Of a stretch of DNA of 64,000 nt, positions 8,501 to 18,004 are shown piece after piece. The stretch is from Ruminococcus sp. XPD3002 (GTDB lineage: Bacteria; Bacillota; Clostridia; Oscillospirales; Ruminococcaceae), in the NCBI GenBank assembly GCA_900119535.1, contig FPJT01000006.1, positions 1-64,000 of the forward strand, written 5' to 3'. Under the pieces are notes generated by a model, which searched no databases, had not been told where the DNA came from, and saw only the letters and a list, made by a program, of their open reading frames with translations. Numbering within the stretch: position 1 is the stretch's first letter; each line of letters starts with the position of its first letter. The translations under genes were made by a program, and so were the position numbers.

Positions 8501-8529
8501 TTGAATTCGTCGATTCAGGGTAGTATAAT
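8501..8529 (+). promoter_or_regulatory. Promoter of sulP
   Basis: TTGAAT (8501-8506), 17-bp spacer, TATAAT (8524-8529); the ribosome-binding site GAGGAG follows about 30 nt downstream. Confidence 0.75.
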
Positions 8530-8564
8530 TAGAAATGCTGAATTTTTATGAATGAGGAGATAGT

Positions 8565-10247
8565 ATGGAAGAACAAGTAAAAAAACCGACCGAACAAAAG
8601 CTTAAACCCAAGCTGTTCTCGGTCATCAAAAACTACTCTAAGGAGCAGTTTATCAAGGACATAATATCGGGTATTATCGTTGCAATCATAGCGCTTCCCT
8701 TGTCTATCGCACTTGCACTTGCATCGGGAGTTAATCCTGAACAAGGACTTTATACTGCGATAGTTGCGGGATTTATCGTTTCATTCCTTGGAGGAAGCCG
8801 TGTACAGATCGCAGGACCTACTGCTGCATTTGCTACTATTGTTGCAGGTATAGTTGCTTCAGAGGGCATGGACGGACTGGTGCTGTCAACTATTATGGCA
8901 GGAATAATCATGCTCATTATGGGCTTCTGCCGTTTTGGTGCACTTATTAAATATATACCAGGTACCATAACAACCGGTTTTACCTTCGGAATCGCTGTTA
9001 CAATTCTTGTGGGACAGATAAAGGACTTTCTCGGACTTACTTTCAGCAGTTCGCCCATTGAAACTGTTGACAAGATAAAGGAGATATTCCTTTCACTCGG
9101 AACATTCAATCCACAGGCGTTTTTGGTCGGAATAGTATCGCTCGGTATACTTATATTCTGGCCGAAAAAACTGGAAAAGATTCCTGCTTCACTTATCGCT
9201 GTAATCGTTGGTTCACTTATGGTCGGACTGCTTAAGCTGGACGTTAACACTATAGGAAAGCTTTATACAGTTTCAGCAGGACTTCCGCCTTTCACAGTTC
9301 CTTCCGTAAGTTTTGCGAGAGTAAAGGCTCTTCTGCCTAACGCATTCACCATAGCTATTCTCGCAGCAGTGGAGTCACTTCTCTCATGTGTTGTTGCGGA
9401 CGGTATGATCGGTTCAAAGCACCGTTCAAATATGGAGCTTGTTGCTCAGGGTGCGGCTAATATAGGTTCTGCGCTGTTCGGAGGCATCCCTGCTACAGGT
9501 GCTATTGCAAGAACTGCCGCTAACGTAAAGAACGGTGGACGTACTCCTATCGCAGGTATGGTACATTCCGTTGTTGTACTTATTATATTATGTCTTCTTA
9601 TGGACAAGGCTTCACTTATACCGATGCCTACAATTGCCGCTATACTCTTTATGGTAGCATATAATATGTGCGGCTGGAGAAATATTCGCAACACTATTAA
9701 AACTGCGCCTAAGAGCGATATTGCTGTTCTCTTTGTAACGCTTATCCTTACAGTTGTATTCGATCTTGTTGTAGCTATTGGTGTTGGACTCGTTCTTGCA
9801 GCACTTCTCTTCATGAAGAGAATGGCAGATGTTACAGAAGCACACGCTTGGGTGGATATTGATGATGAGGAAACCGATCCCGATAATATCCTTCTTAAAA
9901 AGATACCGCCGAATACTCGAGTATACGAAATAAACGGACCGATGTTCTTTGCGGCATCAGATAAATATAAGTACGTACTTGATGACAAAAATATCGATGT
10001 ACTTTGTATACGTATGAGAAATGTGCCTGCTATTGATGCAACAGGTGTTGAAGCTCTCAACAGAATAGTAAAGAGATGCGAAAAGCATAATGTAAAAGTT
10101 ATATTCTCCCATGTAAACGAACAGCCGATGCACGCAATGGAAAAAGCAGGTTTCATAGAAAAGATCGGAAAAGAGAATTTCTGCGATCATATTGACAGTG
10201 CACTTGCAAGAGCAGAGCAAATTGAAGCTTCAATCAAAGCTTCCTAA
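8565..10247 (+). CDS. SulP (SLC26-type) anion transporter with STAS domain
   Basis: A 560-aa inner-membrane permease of the SulP family, which moves sulfate, bicarbonate or other anions coupled to ions. The N-terminal region 'DIISGIIVAIIALPLSIALALASGVNPEQGLYTAIVAG' is the family signature, followed by 'GSRVQIAGPTAAFA' and many hydrophobic helices to about residue 425. A cytoplasmic STAS domain ('IRMRNVPAIDATGVEALNRIVKRC', about 445-550) ends the protein. It is a single-gene unit with its own promoter and terminator. The nature of the anion cannot be deduced from the sequence. Confidence 0.93.
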   Translation: MEEQVKKPTEQKLKPKLFSVIKNYSKEQFIKDIISGIIVAIIALPLSIALALASGVNPEQGLYTAIVAGFIVSFLGGSRVQIAGPTAAFATIVAGIVASEGMDGLVLSTIMAGIIMLIMGFCRFGALIKYIPGTITTGFTFGIAVTILVGQIKDFLGLTFSSSPIETVDKIKEIFLSLGTFNPQAFLVGIVSLGILIFWPKKLEKIPASLIAVIVGSLMVGLLKLDVNTIGKLYTVSAGLPPFTVPSVSFARVKALLPNAFTIAILAAVESLLSCVVADGMIGSKHRSNMELVAQGAANIGSALFGGIPATGAIARTAANVKNGGRTPIAGMVHSVVVLIILCLLMDKASLIPMPTIAAILFMVAYNMCGWRNIRNTIKTAPKSDIAVLFVTLILTVVFDLVVAIGVGLVLAALLFMKRMADVTEAHAWVDIDDEETDPDNILLKKIPPNTRVYEINGPMFFAASDKYKYVLDDKNIDVLCIRMRNVPAIDATGVEALNRIVKRCEKHNVKVIFSHVNEQPMHAMEKAGFIEKIGKENFCDHIDSALARAEQIEASIKAS

Positions 10248-10254
10248 AGAACTT

Positions 10255-10281
10255 AAAAGTCGGGCATCATGTCCGACTTTT
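10255..10281 (+). terminator. Terminator of sulP
   Basis: A 9-bp stem (10255-10263 with 10273-10281) ends in a run of T residues interrupted once, immediately after the sulP stop. Confidence 0.8.
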
Positions 10282-10343
10282 TACTTTTTGTATATTATGA
10301 TCTGTAAATAAGCTGAAGTATAAAAATAATATACTGGCGGTTA

Positions 10344-10372
10344 TTGACAATTTTAACATCATTTGCTATAAT
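10344..10372 (+). promoter_or_regulatory. Consensus promoter of the LRR/dockerin gene
   Basis: Perfect TTGACA (10344-10349), 17-bp spacer, perfect TATAAT (10367-10372). Transcription should start near 10379, giving a leader of about 105 nt. Confidence 0.85.
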
Positions 10373-10384
10373 TAAGATGTATAA

Positions 10385-10431
10385 ATCTGTATATTATATT
10401 TAGTTTTATTGTTTGCATATAATATACAGAT
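10385..10431 (+). promoter_or_regulatory. 5'-terminal 15-bp leader hairpin
   Basis: A perfect 15-bp inverted repeat (10385-10399 and 10417-10431) with a 17-nt loop lies a few bases after the predicted transcription start and ahead of the AGGAGG at 10471-10476. Its position at the 5' end suits an mRNA-stabilising hairpin. It is AT-rich and has no T-run, so it is not a terminator. Confidence 0.6.
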
Positions 10432-10484
10432 AGTAATTTTTATAACTTTAATTACATTTTCTGTTATATGAGGAGGTCTTGTAC

Positions 10485-13400
10485 ATGAATCTGAAACGTA
10501 TTACAGCAGGACTTATCGCACTTTCATTAGTGTGTTCTGCGTCCCCTTTTTCTGTATATGACAATACTATATCTATCTCGCATGCGGAGGATTCAGCAGG
10601 TAAAGCAGCAGCTGAGTTCAACTGCGGAAAGTATGTAAAACTGACACTTGAAAACGGTGTTGCAAGAGTTTCACTTAAAGATGCTTCTGCCGAGATCAAA
10701 GGTGCAGTATGGATCTATAATTACGATGAAGAGAAAGCGCCCTGGGACAGTGTAAAGGAAGATATCGAAACCCTTATTATAGATGAAGGCGTAACCGACA
10801 TCGGTGCAAAGGCTTTTGAAGGATGTGAGAACCTTAAGAACCTTGTTCTTCCTTCAACACTTAAATCCATACGTTTCTGTACCTTCCAGTACTGCTATGC
10901 GCTTAAGAGTGTTACTATCCCCTCTTCTGTTGAACAGATAGCAGATGGTGCATTCCTTAATACAGGTATTGAGAAGCTGATATATACAGGTTCAGAGGAA
11001 CAGTGGGATGCTGTCGATAAAGGTGGGCAGTTCATTGGTCCACAGCAGCCTGAGATACAGTTTGATGTTAATGCTGGTTCTGCAGGTACTACTGTACAGT
11101 GGTCTTTTGATAACGGTTCAGGAACTCTGAAAATAAACGGTTCGGGTAGTATTGCTGATTACGCTGAAGGTGAAGCGCCCTGGGCAGAGCTTGCGGATAC
11201 GGTAAAGTCTGTGGAAATCGACAAGAATATCGATCGGATCGGTAATAATGCTTTTTCGGGATTAAAAAATCTTTCTTCTGTTGCTATGAGCGGTGTTACA
11301 TCTATCGGTAAAAATGCGTTTATTGGCTGTGATTCGCTTGAAGAAGTAGTTCTTCCCGATAATATATCCGAGATAAGTAAGGATGCGTTCAGCGGGGACG
11401 CTCTCACGGTTTACTGCAAGCCGGGTACTAAAGCTGAAACTGCTGTAAAAGCAAGCGGAATAAAATATCAGGCTGTAAGCGGTACATGCGGTCCTTCCAT
11501 GGCTTACTCATACAATAAGGACAGCAATGAGATCAATGTTTTCGGAGCAGGAAAAATGGACGATTTCAGTAAATTGGAAGATCGTCCATGGAATGACGTT
11601 TTAGCATCTGTAAAGAAGATAACGATAAGTGACGGCGTTACATCTGTAGGCAATAATGCATTCAATGGTGCATCTGCTGTAACGGAAATTATCCTCGGAG
11701 ATACTATCGAAACGATCGGCAGTGATGCTTTTTCCGGTATAAGCTCAGTTGAATCCCTTTTCCTTCCTGATGAACTTACTGAAATAGGCAGTTCTGCTTT
11801 CTCAGGCTGCACCTCACTTGAGACCTGTGTTATCGGTAATAAGCTGAAAACTATCGGTTCGGCTGCCTTTTTCGTTGAAGTTCCCGAAAAAGATTTGACT
11901 ATACTCTTTAAGGGAGATGAAGCTGCTTGGAACAAGGTGGATAAGACCATAAATAACGGTTATCTTGATGATGCGGTTATGGTCTATAATGTAGACGGAG
12001 GAAAGTACTCAGATAATATCTTCTGGGTTTATTCTCTTGATGAGAAACAGATAATTATTCAGGGCAGCGGAGAAATGCCTTCATCGGAAAGTTATCCATG
12101 GGCTAAATATGCTGATACTGCTGAATCGGTCATCTTTACGGATAAAATCGAAAACATCGGAAATAAAGCATTTGCCGGTTTTACTGCCTTAAAATCAGTT
12201 ACTATGAATGATGCGGTAGTTTCTATCGATGATGAAGCTTTCTCAGGATGTACCGCACTTGAAAAAGTTACCTTCTCCCCTGCTATTAAAACTATCGGAG
12301 ACAATGCTTTTGCAAAATGCGCCAAACTGAAAACTGCTGATTTCCCCGATACTCTTGAAACAATTGGCTCTCACGCTTTCGATAACTGTGACTCGTTATC
12401 GTATGTAAAAATTCCGCTTGCAGTAAAAACTATCGGTGACCATGCTTTCTTTGAGTGTGATAACCTCAAGGAAGTTTATTTCGAGCCTGCAGATACTGTA
12501 ATAAACGAAAAAGCTTTCGGTTACAGTTCGGAAAGCCGCGTCAACAGTGACCTTGCTATAATTACTTTCGACGGAACTTCTGCTAAAGAGTACGCTGACG
12601 CTAACGGTATAAGAGTGATATCAACTAAGTCAGGAAACTCATGCGGCGAAAACATCGTTTACTCCTTTGATGAGTCTACAGGCGTTCTAACTGTATTTGG
12701 CCATGGCGCAACATTTGACTACGATAATGGTAAGAACAAAGCTCCATGGAACGGTGAAGGCTATGCTTCGGAGATAAAGGAAGTGGTATTCAGCGATGAT
12801 ATAACAAGGATAGGCAACTCTTTCCTTCAGAATGCACGTTCACTTGAAAAAGTAACACTCCCCTCTTCGCTTGAATCCATCGGTTCACAGGCTTTTCGTG
12901 ACAATAAGGTCATTGAGTCCTTCAGACTGCCTTCTACGCTGAAAACGATCGGCAGAAATGCATTTATGGGAGCGCAGTCCCTTACTAAAATGTTCTTTGA
13001 AGGAGATGCACCTGAGATACTCGGAGACGCAAACGGCAATAACCGCACATTCATGGACGCTTACGGTACTGAGATATACGCTCACCTTTCACGCAAGGGC
13101 TGGGATACGTTCAGAGAGAATTCCGGTATAAAGGATGATATTACATTTATAGATCTGGACAAGACATCATTATCTGATAAGCTTACTATCGTAAATATTC
13201 CCGAGTCCGTAATAGTGGGCGAGGCTTATCCGCTTGAAGTGGATATTGATCCCCTTATTGCTTCGGAATTTGTATGGGTTAGCAGCAGTCCCGAGGTAAT
13301 ACAGGTCTCCAATAAGGGCGTATTGACTGCTTTCGGCGAGGGTGAAGCTAAGATAACTGTCCAGTCCAAGTATGATGAAAGCATTTCATACTCATTCATA

Positions 13401-16400
13401 ATTTCGTCATCGGACAAGAATAAGCTTCATTCCGCTGATAAGGCTGATACACTTACTCTTGACGGCAAAAACTATTTCAATAATGCCTCTGCAAATAACT
13501 ATAACGAATATACTACCTTCTGCACGAAGTACGTTAATTCCTTCCTTACACAGAATCAGGATGGTTCATTCCTCAGGATCGAAAACGTAAAGAATGAAAC
13601 CATATATATTGAAAGCTACGACAAGGACATGAAGCTTCAGTCCACCAAAACAATAGACTCGGAGCTTGCTCACTTCCTTGGTTATTATCATGGTCAGGAC
13701 GGCTGCCATTATTTCTTATTCGGTCAGAATAATATGGAAAAGGATGACGAGCTTGAAGTTTATCGTCTTGTCAGATATGACAGCGATTTTACTAACCGTG
13801 TGGCAGTTAAAGTCGACAATATGGGCGAAAGCTCGGTTTCACACCTTGACTTCTCCAATGGTGTTGCACGTATGTCCGAGTCGGATAAGTACCTCTACAT
13901 AACCACCGCACACACTGTTTATCAGGGACATCAGGAAAATATCATTCTCGTGTTCAATAAAGAGACTCTGGAACGTATATACAATGCTTCTTTCTATACA
14001 CGTTCCTCACACAGCTTCAATGGATTTATCGACTATGATGGCGAGTATATATATCTTGCCGATCACGGTGACTATAATCCCCGTGCGATGCTTGTTCAGC
14101 GCTTCCCGAAGAACACATTCTCTATGACCAACAACCGTAAAATGAACGTGTTTGATATAACTGTGCCCGATCACCCTGTATGGGGAGATAACTACACAGG
14201 TGCTACAATAGGCGGTTTTGCTGTATCTGATTCAACTACTCTTCTTGCAGGAACCAGTATAGATCAGACTCTAAAGGAAGTTGACGAGAATACTCAGAGC
14301 AACATATTCCTTACGGTTACTGATAATACACTTACTCATGCGGAGACAGAATGGCTTACGTCATATCCTGAAGGAAGCGGTATACAGGTCCGTACTCCGC
14401 AGATGGTCAAGCTTAACAATAATCAGTTCCTTATTATGTGGGAAGAATATGATACAAAGAAGAAAAACACAACTACAAGTATGGTCATTACAGATCAGAA
14501 CGGAGTTCTCCTTACACAGCCAGAAAAGACCGAGCTGAGACTCTCTGATTGCCAGCCATTCGTTGCTTCGGACGGTACCGTTATGTGGTATGTAACGGAT
14601 AATACAAAGCCTATCGTTTATAAAGTAAATCCATATTCATTCGAGAAGGAAGATACAAACAGCATAACTTATACCTATGATAAGGAAAGCGGTACTCTCC
14701 ATGTATCAGGCAAGGGCAATATCCCGAACTATACAGACCTTAATGACAGGGACTGGATCAAGGAGAGCGGTGCTGATCCCGAGAAGGTAAAGACTATTAT
14801 CGTTGACGGCAGTATTTACAAGATCGGTGACAGAGTATTTGAGGATCTTCCTGCACTTGAAAATGTTTTCTTCAATTCCGATACTTATACTATCGGTGAA
14901 AAGGCATTTTCAGACTGCAAAAATCTCAGAAATGTAGTTCTTCCGGATAAGCTTACAAATCTCGGATTCGGTTCATTCAACAATGACGACTCCATCGAAA
15001 AGGTAGTTGTTCCCGAAACTCTTACAAAGGCTGATTTCGGCTGGATGTATGCGGCAGACGGCGTTGCCGTTTACTACACAGGAACTCAGGAACAATGGGA
15101 TGAAGTTACATCCGACCTTTACGATACTACCAAGAAACTGAAGGATATCAAGGTTGGTTCAGATGCCGGAAGCAGCGGAGAAAAGTCCTACTGGGTATAT
15201 GATCCGAAGGAGAAAACTCTCGAAGTTTTTGGTGAAGATACTATTGACAAGCAGGATGAAGGCAAATATCCCTGGAGCGAGCACAGCGGTGATACTAAGA
15301 ATATCATAGTATCAGGAGATTTTGATAAAGTTCCCGATAACGCTTTCGTAGATTTCAAAGAAGCGGAGCATGTAAAAATTACCGGTGACGTTGCATCTGT
15401 AGGCAAGAATAGCTTTGCAGGTACCGATAAAACGAATTATATCATTACAAAGCCTTCACTTAAGGATATTGAGGACAAGTCCATAGGTTTTGACAGTGAC
15501 CTTGAGAAAAAAGAGGACTTCACCATAATTGGTACAAAGGGTTCAGCAAGTGAAAAGTATGCCAAGGATAACGGTATCGATTTCGTTGCTGTGGACGGAT
15601 ACTGCGGCGATGATCTTGCATATTCCTTCGATAAGGATACGGGCAAACTCACTATTTACGGCTCAGGCGATATGTACGATTTTGAGGACAAGAAACAGCC
15701 GTGGAATGAAGTTTCTGACTCTATCAAGTCGGTAGAATTCCCCGAAGAGATAACAAGGATAGGAAATAACGCATTCAATTCACATAACAAGCTGAACAAT
15801 GTTGTTATCCCCGAATCCGTAAAGGAAATAGGAACAAATGCGTTCTATAATTCATCAAGTCTTGATACTATAACTATCAGATCGACGGATTACAGTCTTG
15901 ATGAGACTTCATTCTTCAACGGTTACGGTATTGATCGTACTATCAACTTTACAGGCACTAAGGAACAGTGGGAAGCTGTTTCTACTGAGTCTGAAAACGA
16001 AGCGAGCGACAAGGTAGTATTCAACTACGTTGAACCTCCTACACCGGTAACTACTGAAACAACTTCTGTTTCTACGACTTCCGCAGCTAATAATACCGTA
16101 ACAACTGCAAATGTACCATATTCTACAGGTACATCCGATAATGCGGGTACAATGCCCGGTTCCGGTACTGTAACGACTGTAAATTCACCAAAGTCCACAG
16201 ATGTATCGGATAATACCGGTACAACGCCTGTTTCTGATACAGGAACTTCGGCAGTCGGAACGACATCAAACAGCGGTTCCGTGAAAACCGAAAACGTTCA
16301 GACAACGGCTTCTGTTCAGAATGCATCAAGCGGAACCAATGGTGTGCCTTCTGTCAATACAACTTCAAATGGTGGTTCGACTGCGAACAATGGTACAAAC

Positions 16401-16814
16401 AATAATGGAAGTGTCACTACAAACAAGAGTTCAGATACAACAGCAGCCGGTTCGGAAGGAACGCAGACTACTGTATCTGTTATAGTTACAGGCAATGGTT
16501 CAAGTGGAAACGGCGGTACAACACCTCCGACTACAACTGCAGCTGCACCGAATACACCTGAGAATAAACTGATGCTCGGTGACGTCAATGCAGATGGTAA
16601 AGTAGATGCATCGGATGCCTCTGAAGTTCTTAAGGCTTACTCTATCTATTCCACAGGCGGAGTTCCCGATTATCTCAGTTCCGAACAGCTGAGAGTTGCT
16701 GACATAGACGGAGATGGTGCTATAAACGCTGGAGATGCTTCACAGATACTTGTTTACTATTCCTACCTGTCTACAGGAGGAAAGGACTCGTTTGAGGACT
16801 TCCTTAAGAAGTAA
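10485..16814 (+). CDS. Giant secreted BspA-like leucine-rich-repeat protein with dockerin
   Basis: A 2109-aa exported protein. The ATG at 10485 sits 8 nt after AGGAGG; a TTG six bases earlier is too close. A signal peptide covers about residues 1-36. Eight modules share a pattern of 'YSFDxxTGxLxIxGxG', an 'APW' tripeptide and BspA-type LRRs ('IxxIGxNAFxGCxxLxxVxLP'). Five lie before about residue 900 and three between about 1390 and 1840. Between them are a Big_2-like Ig domain (about 900-975) and a roughly 400-residue segment of WD/propeller-like appearance, not assigned. A Thr/Ser/Gly-rich linker (about 1850-2025) leads to a C-terminal type I dockerin with two canonical calcium loops. Expected role: cohesin-anchored surface protein for adhesion or protein-protein contact. 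Confidence 0.9.
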   Translation: MNLKRITAGLIALSLVCSASPFSVYDNTISISHAEDSAGKAAAEFNCGKYVKLTLENGVARVSLKDASAEIKGAVWIYNYDEEKAPWDSVKEDIETLIIDEGVTDIGAKAFEGCENLKNLVLPSTLKSIRFCTFQYCYALKSVTIPSSVEQIADGAFLNTGIEKLIYTGSEEQWDAVDKGGQFIGPQQPEIQFDVNAGSAGTTVQWSFDNGSGTLKINGSGSIADYAEGEAPWAELADTVKSVEIDKNIDRIGNNAFSGLKNLSSVAMSGVTSIGKNAFIGCDSLEEVVLPDNISEISKDAFSGDALTVYCKPGTKAETAVKASGIKYQAVSGTCGPSMAYSYNKDSNEINVFGAGKMDDFSKLEDRPWNDVLASVKKITISDGVTSVGNNAFNGASAVTEIILGDTIETIGSDAFSGISSVESLFLPDELTEIGSSAFSGCTSLETCVIGNKLKTIGSAAFFVEVPEKDLTILFKGDEAAWNKVDKTINNGYLDDAVMVYNVDGGKYSDNIFWVYSLDEKQIIIQGSGEMPSSESYPWAKYADTAESVIFTDKIENIGNKAFAGFTALKSVTMNDAVVSIDDEAFSGCTALEKVTFSPAIKTIGDNAFAKCAKLKTADFPDTLETIGSHAFDNCDSLSYVKIPLAVKTIGDHAFFECDNLKEVYFEPADTVINEKAFGYSSESRVNSDLAIITFDGTSAKEYADANGIRVISTKSGNSCGENIVYSFDESTGVLTVFGHGATFDYDNGKNKAPWNGEGYASEIKEVVFSDDITRIGNSFLQNARSLEKVTLPSSLESIGSQAFRDNKVIESFRLPSTLKTIGRNAFMGAQSLTKMFFEGDAPEILGDANGNNRTFMDAYGTEIYAHLSRKGWDTFRENSGIKDDITFIDLDKTSLSDKLTIVNIPESVIVGEAYPLEVDIDPLIASEFVWVSSSPEVIQVSNKGVLTAFGEGEAKITVQSKYDESISYSFIISSSDKNKLHSADKADTLTLDGKNYFNNASANNYNEYTTFCTKYVNSFLTQNQDGSFLRIENVKNETIYIESYDKDMKLQSTKTIDSELAHFLGYYHGQDGCHYFLFGQNNMEKDDELEVYRLVRYDSDFTNRVAVKVDNMGESSVSHLDFSNGVARMSESDKYLYITTAHTVYQGHQENIILVFNKETLERIYNASFYTRSSHSFNGFIDYDGEYIYLADHGDYNPRAMLVQRFPKNTFSMTNNRKMNVFDITVPDHPVWGDNYTGATIGGFAVSDSTTLLAGTSIDQTLKEVDENTQSNIFLTVTDNTLTHAETEWLTSYPEGSGIQVRTPQMVKLNNNQFLIMWEEYDTKKKNTTTSMVITDQNGVLLTQPEKTELRLSDCQPFVASDGTVMWYVTDNTKPIVYKVNPYSFEKEDTNSITYTYDKESGTLHVSGKGNIPNYTDLNDRDWIKESGADPEKVKTIIVDGSIYKIGDRVFEDLPALENVFFNSDTYTIGEKAFSDCKNLRNVVLPDKLTNLGFGSFNNDDSIEKVVVPETLTKADFGWMYAADGVAVYYTGTQEQWDEVTSDLYDTTKKLKDIKVGSDAGSSGEKSYWVYDPKEKTLEVFGEDTIDKQDEGKYPWSEHSGDTKNIIVSGDFDKVPDNAFVDFKEAEHVKITGDVASVGKNSFAGTDKTNYIITKPSLKDIEDKSIGFDSDLEKKEDFTIIGTKGSASEKYAKDNGIDFVAVDGYCGDDLAYSFDKDTGKLTIYGSGDMYDFEDKKQPWNEVSDSIKSVEFPEEITRIGNNAFNSHNKLNNVVIPESVKEIGTNAFYNSSSLDTITIRSTDYSLDETSFFNGYGIDRTINFTGTKEQWEAVSTESENEASDKVVFNYVEPPTPVTTETTSVSTTSAANNTVTTANVPYSTGTSDNAGTMPGSGTVTTVNSPKSTDVSDNTGTTPVSDTGTSAVGTTSNSGSVKTENVQTTASVQNASSGTNGVPSVNTTSNGGSTANNGTNNNGSVTTNKSSDTTAAGSEGTQTTVSVIVTGNGSSGNGGTTPPTTTAAAPNTPENKLMLGDVNADGKVDASDASEVLKAYSIYSTGGVPDYLSSEQLRVADIDGDGAINAGDASQILVYYSYLSTGGKDSFEDFLKK

Positions 16815-16842
16815 CGTGTTTGTAATACGATCATCAATACAA

Positions 16843-16880
16843 AAATCCCACCTGTTGTCATAAGACAGCGGGTGGGATTT
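16843..16880. terminator. Bidirectional terminator between the LRR gene and pyrB
   Basis: The outer 10-bp stem (16843-16852 with 16871-16880) continues inward through a bulge, with A/T-rich runs on both sides. Confidence 0.8.
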
Positions 16881-16884
16881 AATT

Positions 16885-17967
16885 TTATATCAGCTTACGT
16901 TCATCGCAGAACTCACATTCAAGGAGTGTTTCATCCCTGCTGAATCTGAAACTCTTTGGCAGGTATGCCTCGTGATTTGTTATACATTTCGGATTATCGC
17001 ATTTAACATTCGGATAAACCTTTCCTTTAAGAGTCTCAAAAGACTTCTTTTCACTGAGCATAGTCATTATAAGAGCCATTCTTGCAAATACTCCGTATTT
17101 AGCCTGAGTGAAGTACATTGCGCGCGGATCATCATCCACGTCAACTGTTATTTCGTCCACTCTTGGAAGCGGATGCATTACGATCATATCTTTACGTGCC
17201 ATAGACATCTTGCGCTTGTCAAGTACGTATGTATTTTTCTGTGCAAGGTAATCCTCAGTACTTGCAAATCTCTCCTGCTGAATTCTTGTCATGTAAAGTA
17301 CATCGAGTTTGCCGATAACTTCTTCGATTGTGTCAGCTTCTTCAAATGAAGAGCCGTTTGCCTTGATTATGTCCTTGATGTATGCGGGCATACGAAGTTC
17401 GGGAGTTGAGATGAAAATGAAATGATTGTTTTCAAACATGCTGAGTGCCTTGCAGAGTGAATGAACTGTTCTTCCGTTGATAAGATCGCCGCACATTCCT
17501 ACGGTAAGTCCGCTGAGTGATTTTTTCTCTATTTTAAGAGTAAGAAGGTCAGTAAGCGTCTGAGTAGGATGAAGATGTCCGCCGTCTCCAGCGTTGATAA
17601 CCGAACAATCAGCAGTCAGCGATGCAGCTTTTGCAGCTCCAGCTATCGGATGTCTGATAACGAGTATATCAGCATAGTTACTTACAATTTTTGTCGTATC
17701 TTTTATTGTTTCACCCTTTGAAACTGATGAGTTTGCAGGATTGTCGAATCCTATTATCTGGCCGCCAAGACGTATCATTGCTGTCTGGAAAGACATCTGA
17801 GTACGAGTTGAAGGTTCGTAGAATAGCGTAGCCATTACCTTGCCGTCGCATTTATGAGCGTATGCTGCAGGATCGTTTTTTATCTGTTCGCCAAGCTCCA
17901 CCACTTTCTGCCACCATGAAACGGGATAATCATTCAAGTCAATAAGATGCTGGTACTCTGACTGCAT
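16885..17967 (-). CDS. pyrB: Aspartate carbamoyltransferase with fused PyrI-type zinc domain
   Basis: Catalyses carbamoyl phosphate plus aspartate to N-carbamoylaspartate in pyrimidine synthesis. The catalytic chain shows the carbamoyl-phosphate motif 'FYEPSTRTQMSF' (about residues 50-60), 'HPTQTLTDLLTL' and the aspartate-side motif 'MHPLPRVDEI'. At 360 aa it is about 50 residues longer than a bare PyrB. The extra tail holds Cys323-x4-Cys328-x22-Cys351-x2-Cys354, with 'NPKCITN', which matches the zinc domain of the regulatory subunit PyrI. The PyrI nucleotide-binding allosteric domain is absent. The gene is the last of a probable asnB-HD-pyrB operon. Confidence 0.92.
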   Translation of the reverse strand: MQSEYQHLIDLNDYPVSWWQKVVELGEQIKNDPAAYAHKCDGKVMATLFYEPSTRTQMSFQTAMIRLGGQIIGFDNPANSSVSKGETIKDTTKIVSNYADILVIRHPIAGAAKAASLTADCSVINAGDGGHLHPTQTLTDLLTLKIEKKSLSGLTVGMCGDLINGRTVHSLCKALSMFENNHFIFISTPELRMPAYIKDIIKANGSSFEEADTIEEVIGKLDVLYMTRIQQERFASTEDYLAQKNTYVLDKRKMSMARKDMIVMHPLPRVDEITVDVDDDPRAMYFTQAKYGVFARMALIMTMLSEKKSFETLKGKVYPNVKCDNPKCITNHEAYLPKSFRFSRDETLLECEFCDERKLI

Positions 17968-18004
17968 AAATTTAGACCTCCATATTATTAATTATATAAT
18001 CGGC

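Larger units (their letters stand above)
8198..8564. other. 367-bp divergent intergenic region
   Basis: It contains the two divergent promoters (8284-8312 minus, 8501-8529 plus) and the TTAAG repeat array. A four-codon ATG...TAA frame at 8462-8476 follows a GGAG sequence but is too short to call a gene. No RNA gene was recognised. Confidence 0.6.

Noticed and set aside
9446..10156. 236-codon minus-strand reading frame inside sulP
   Set aside because: Fully antisense to a clear SulP coding sequence; its hydrophobicity and serine content follow from the complementary frame.
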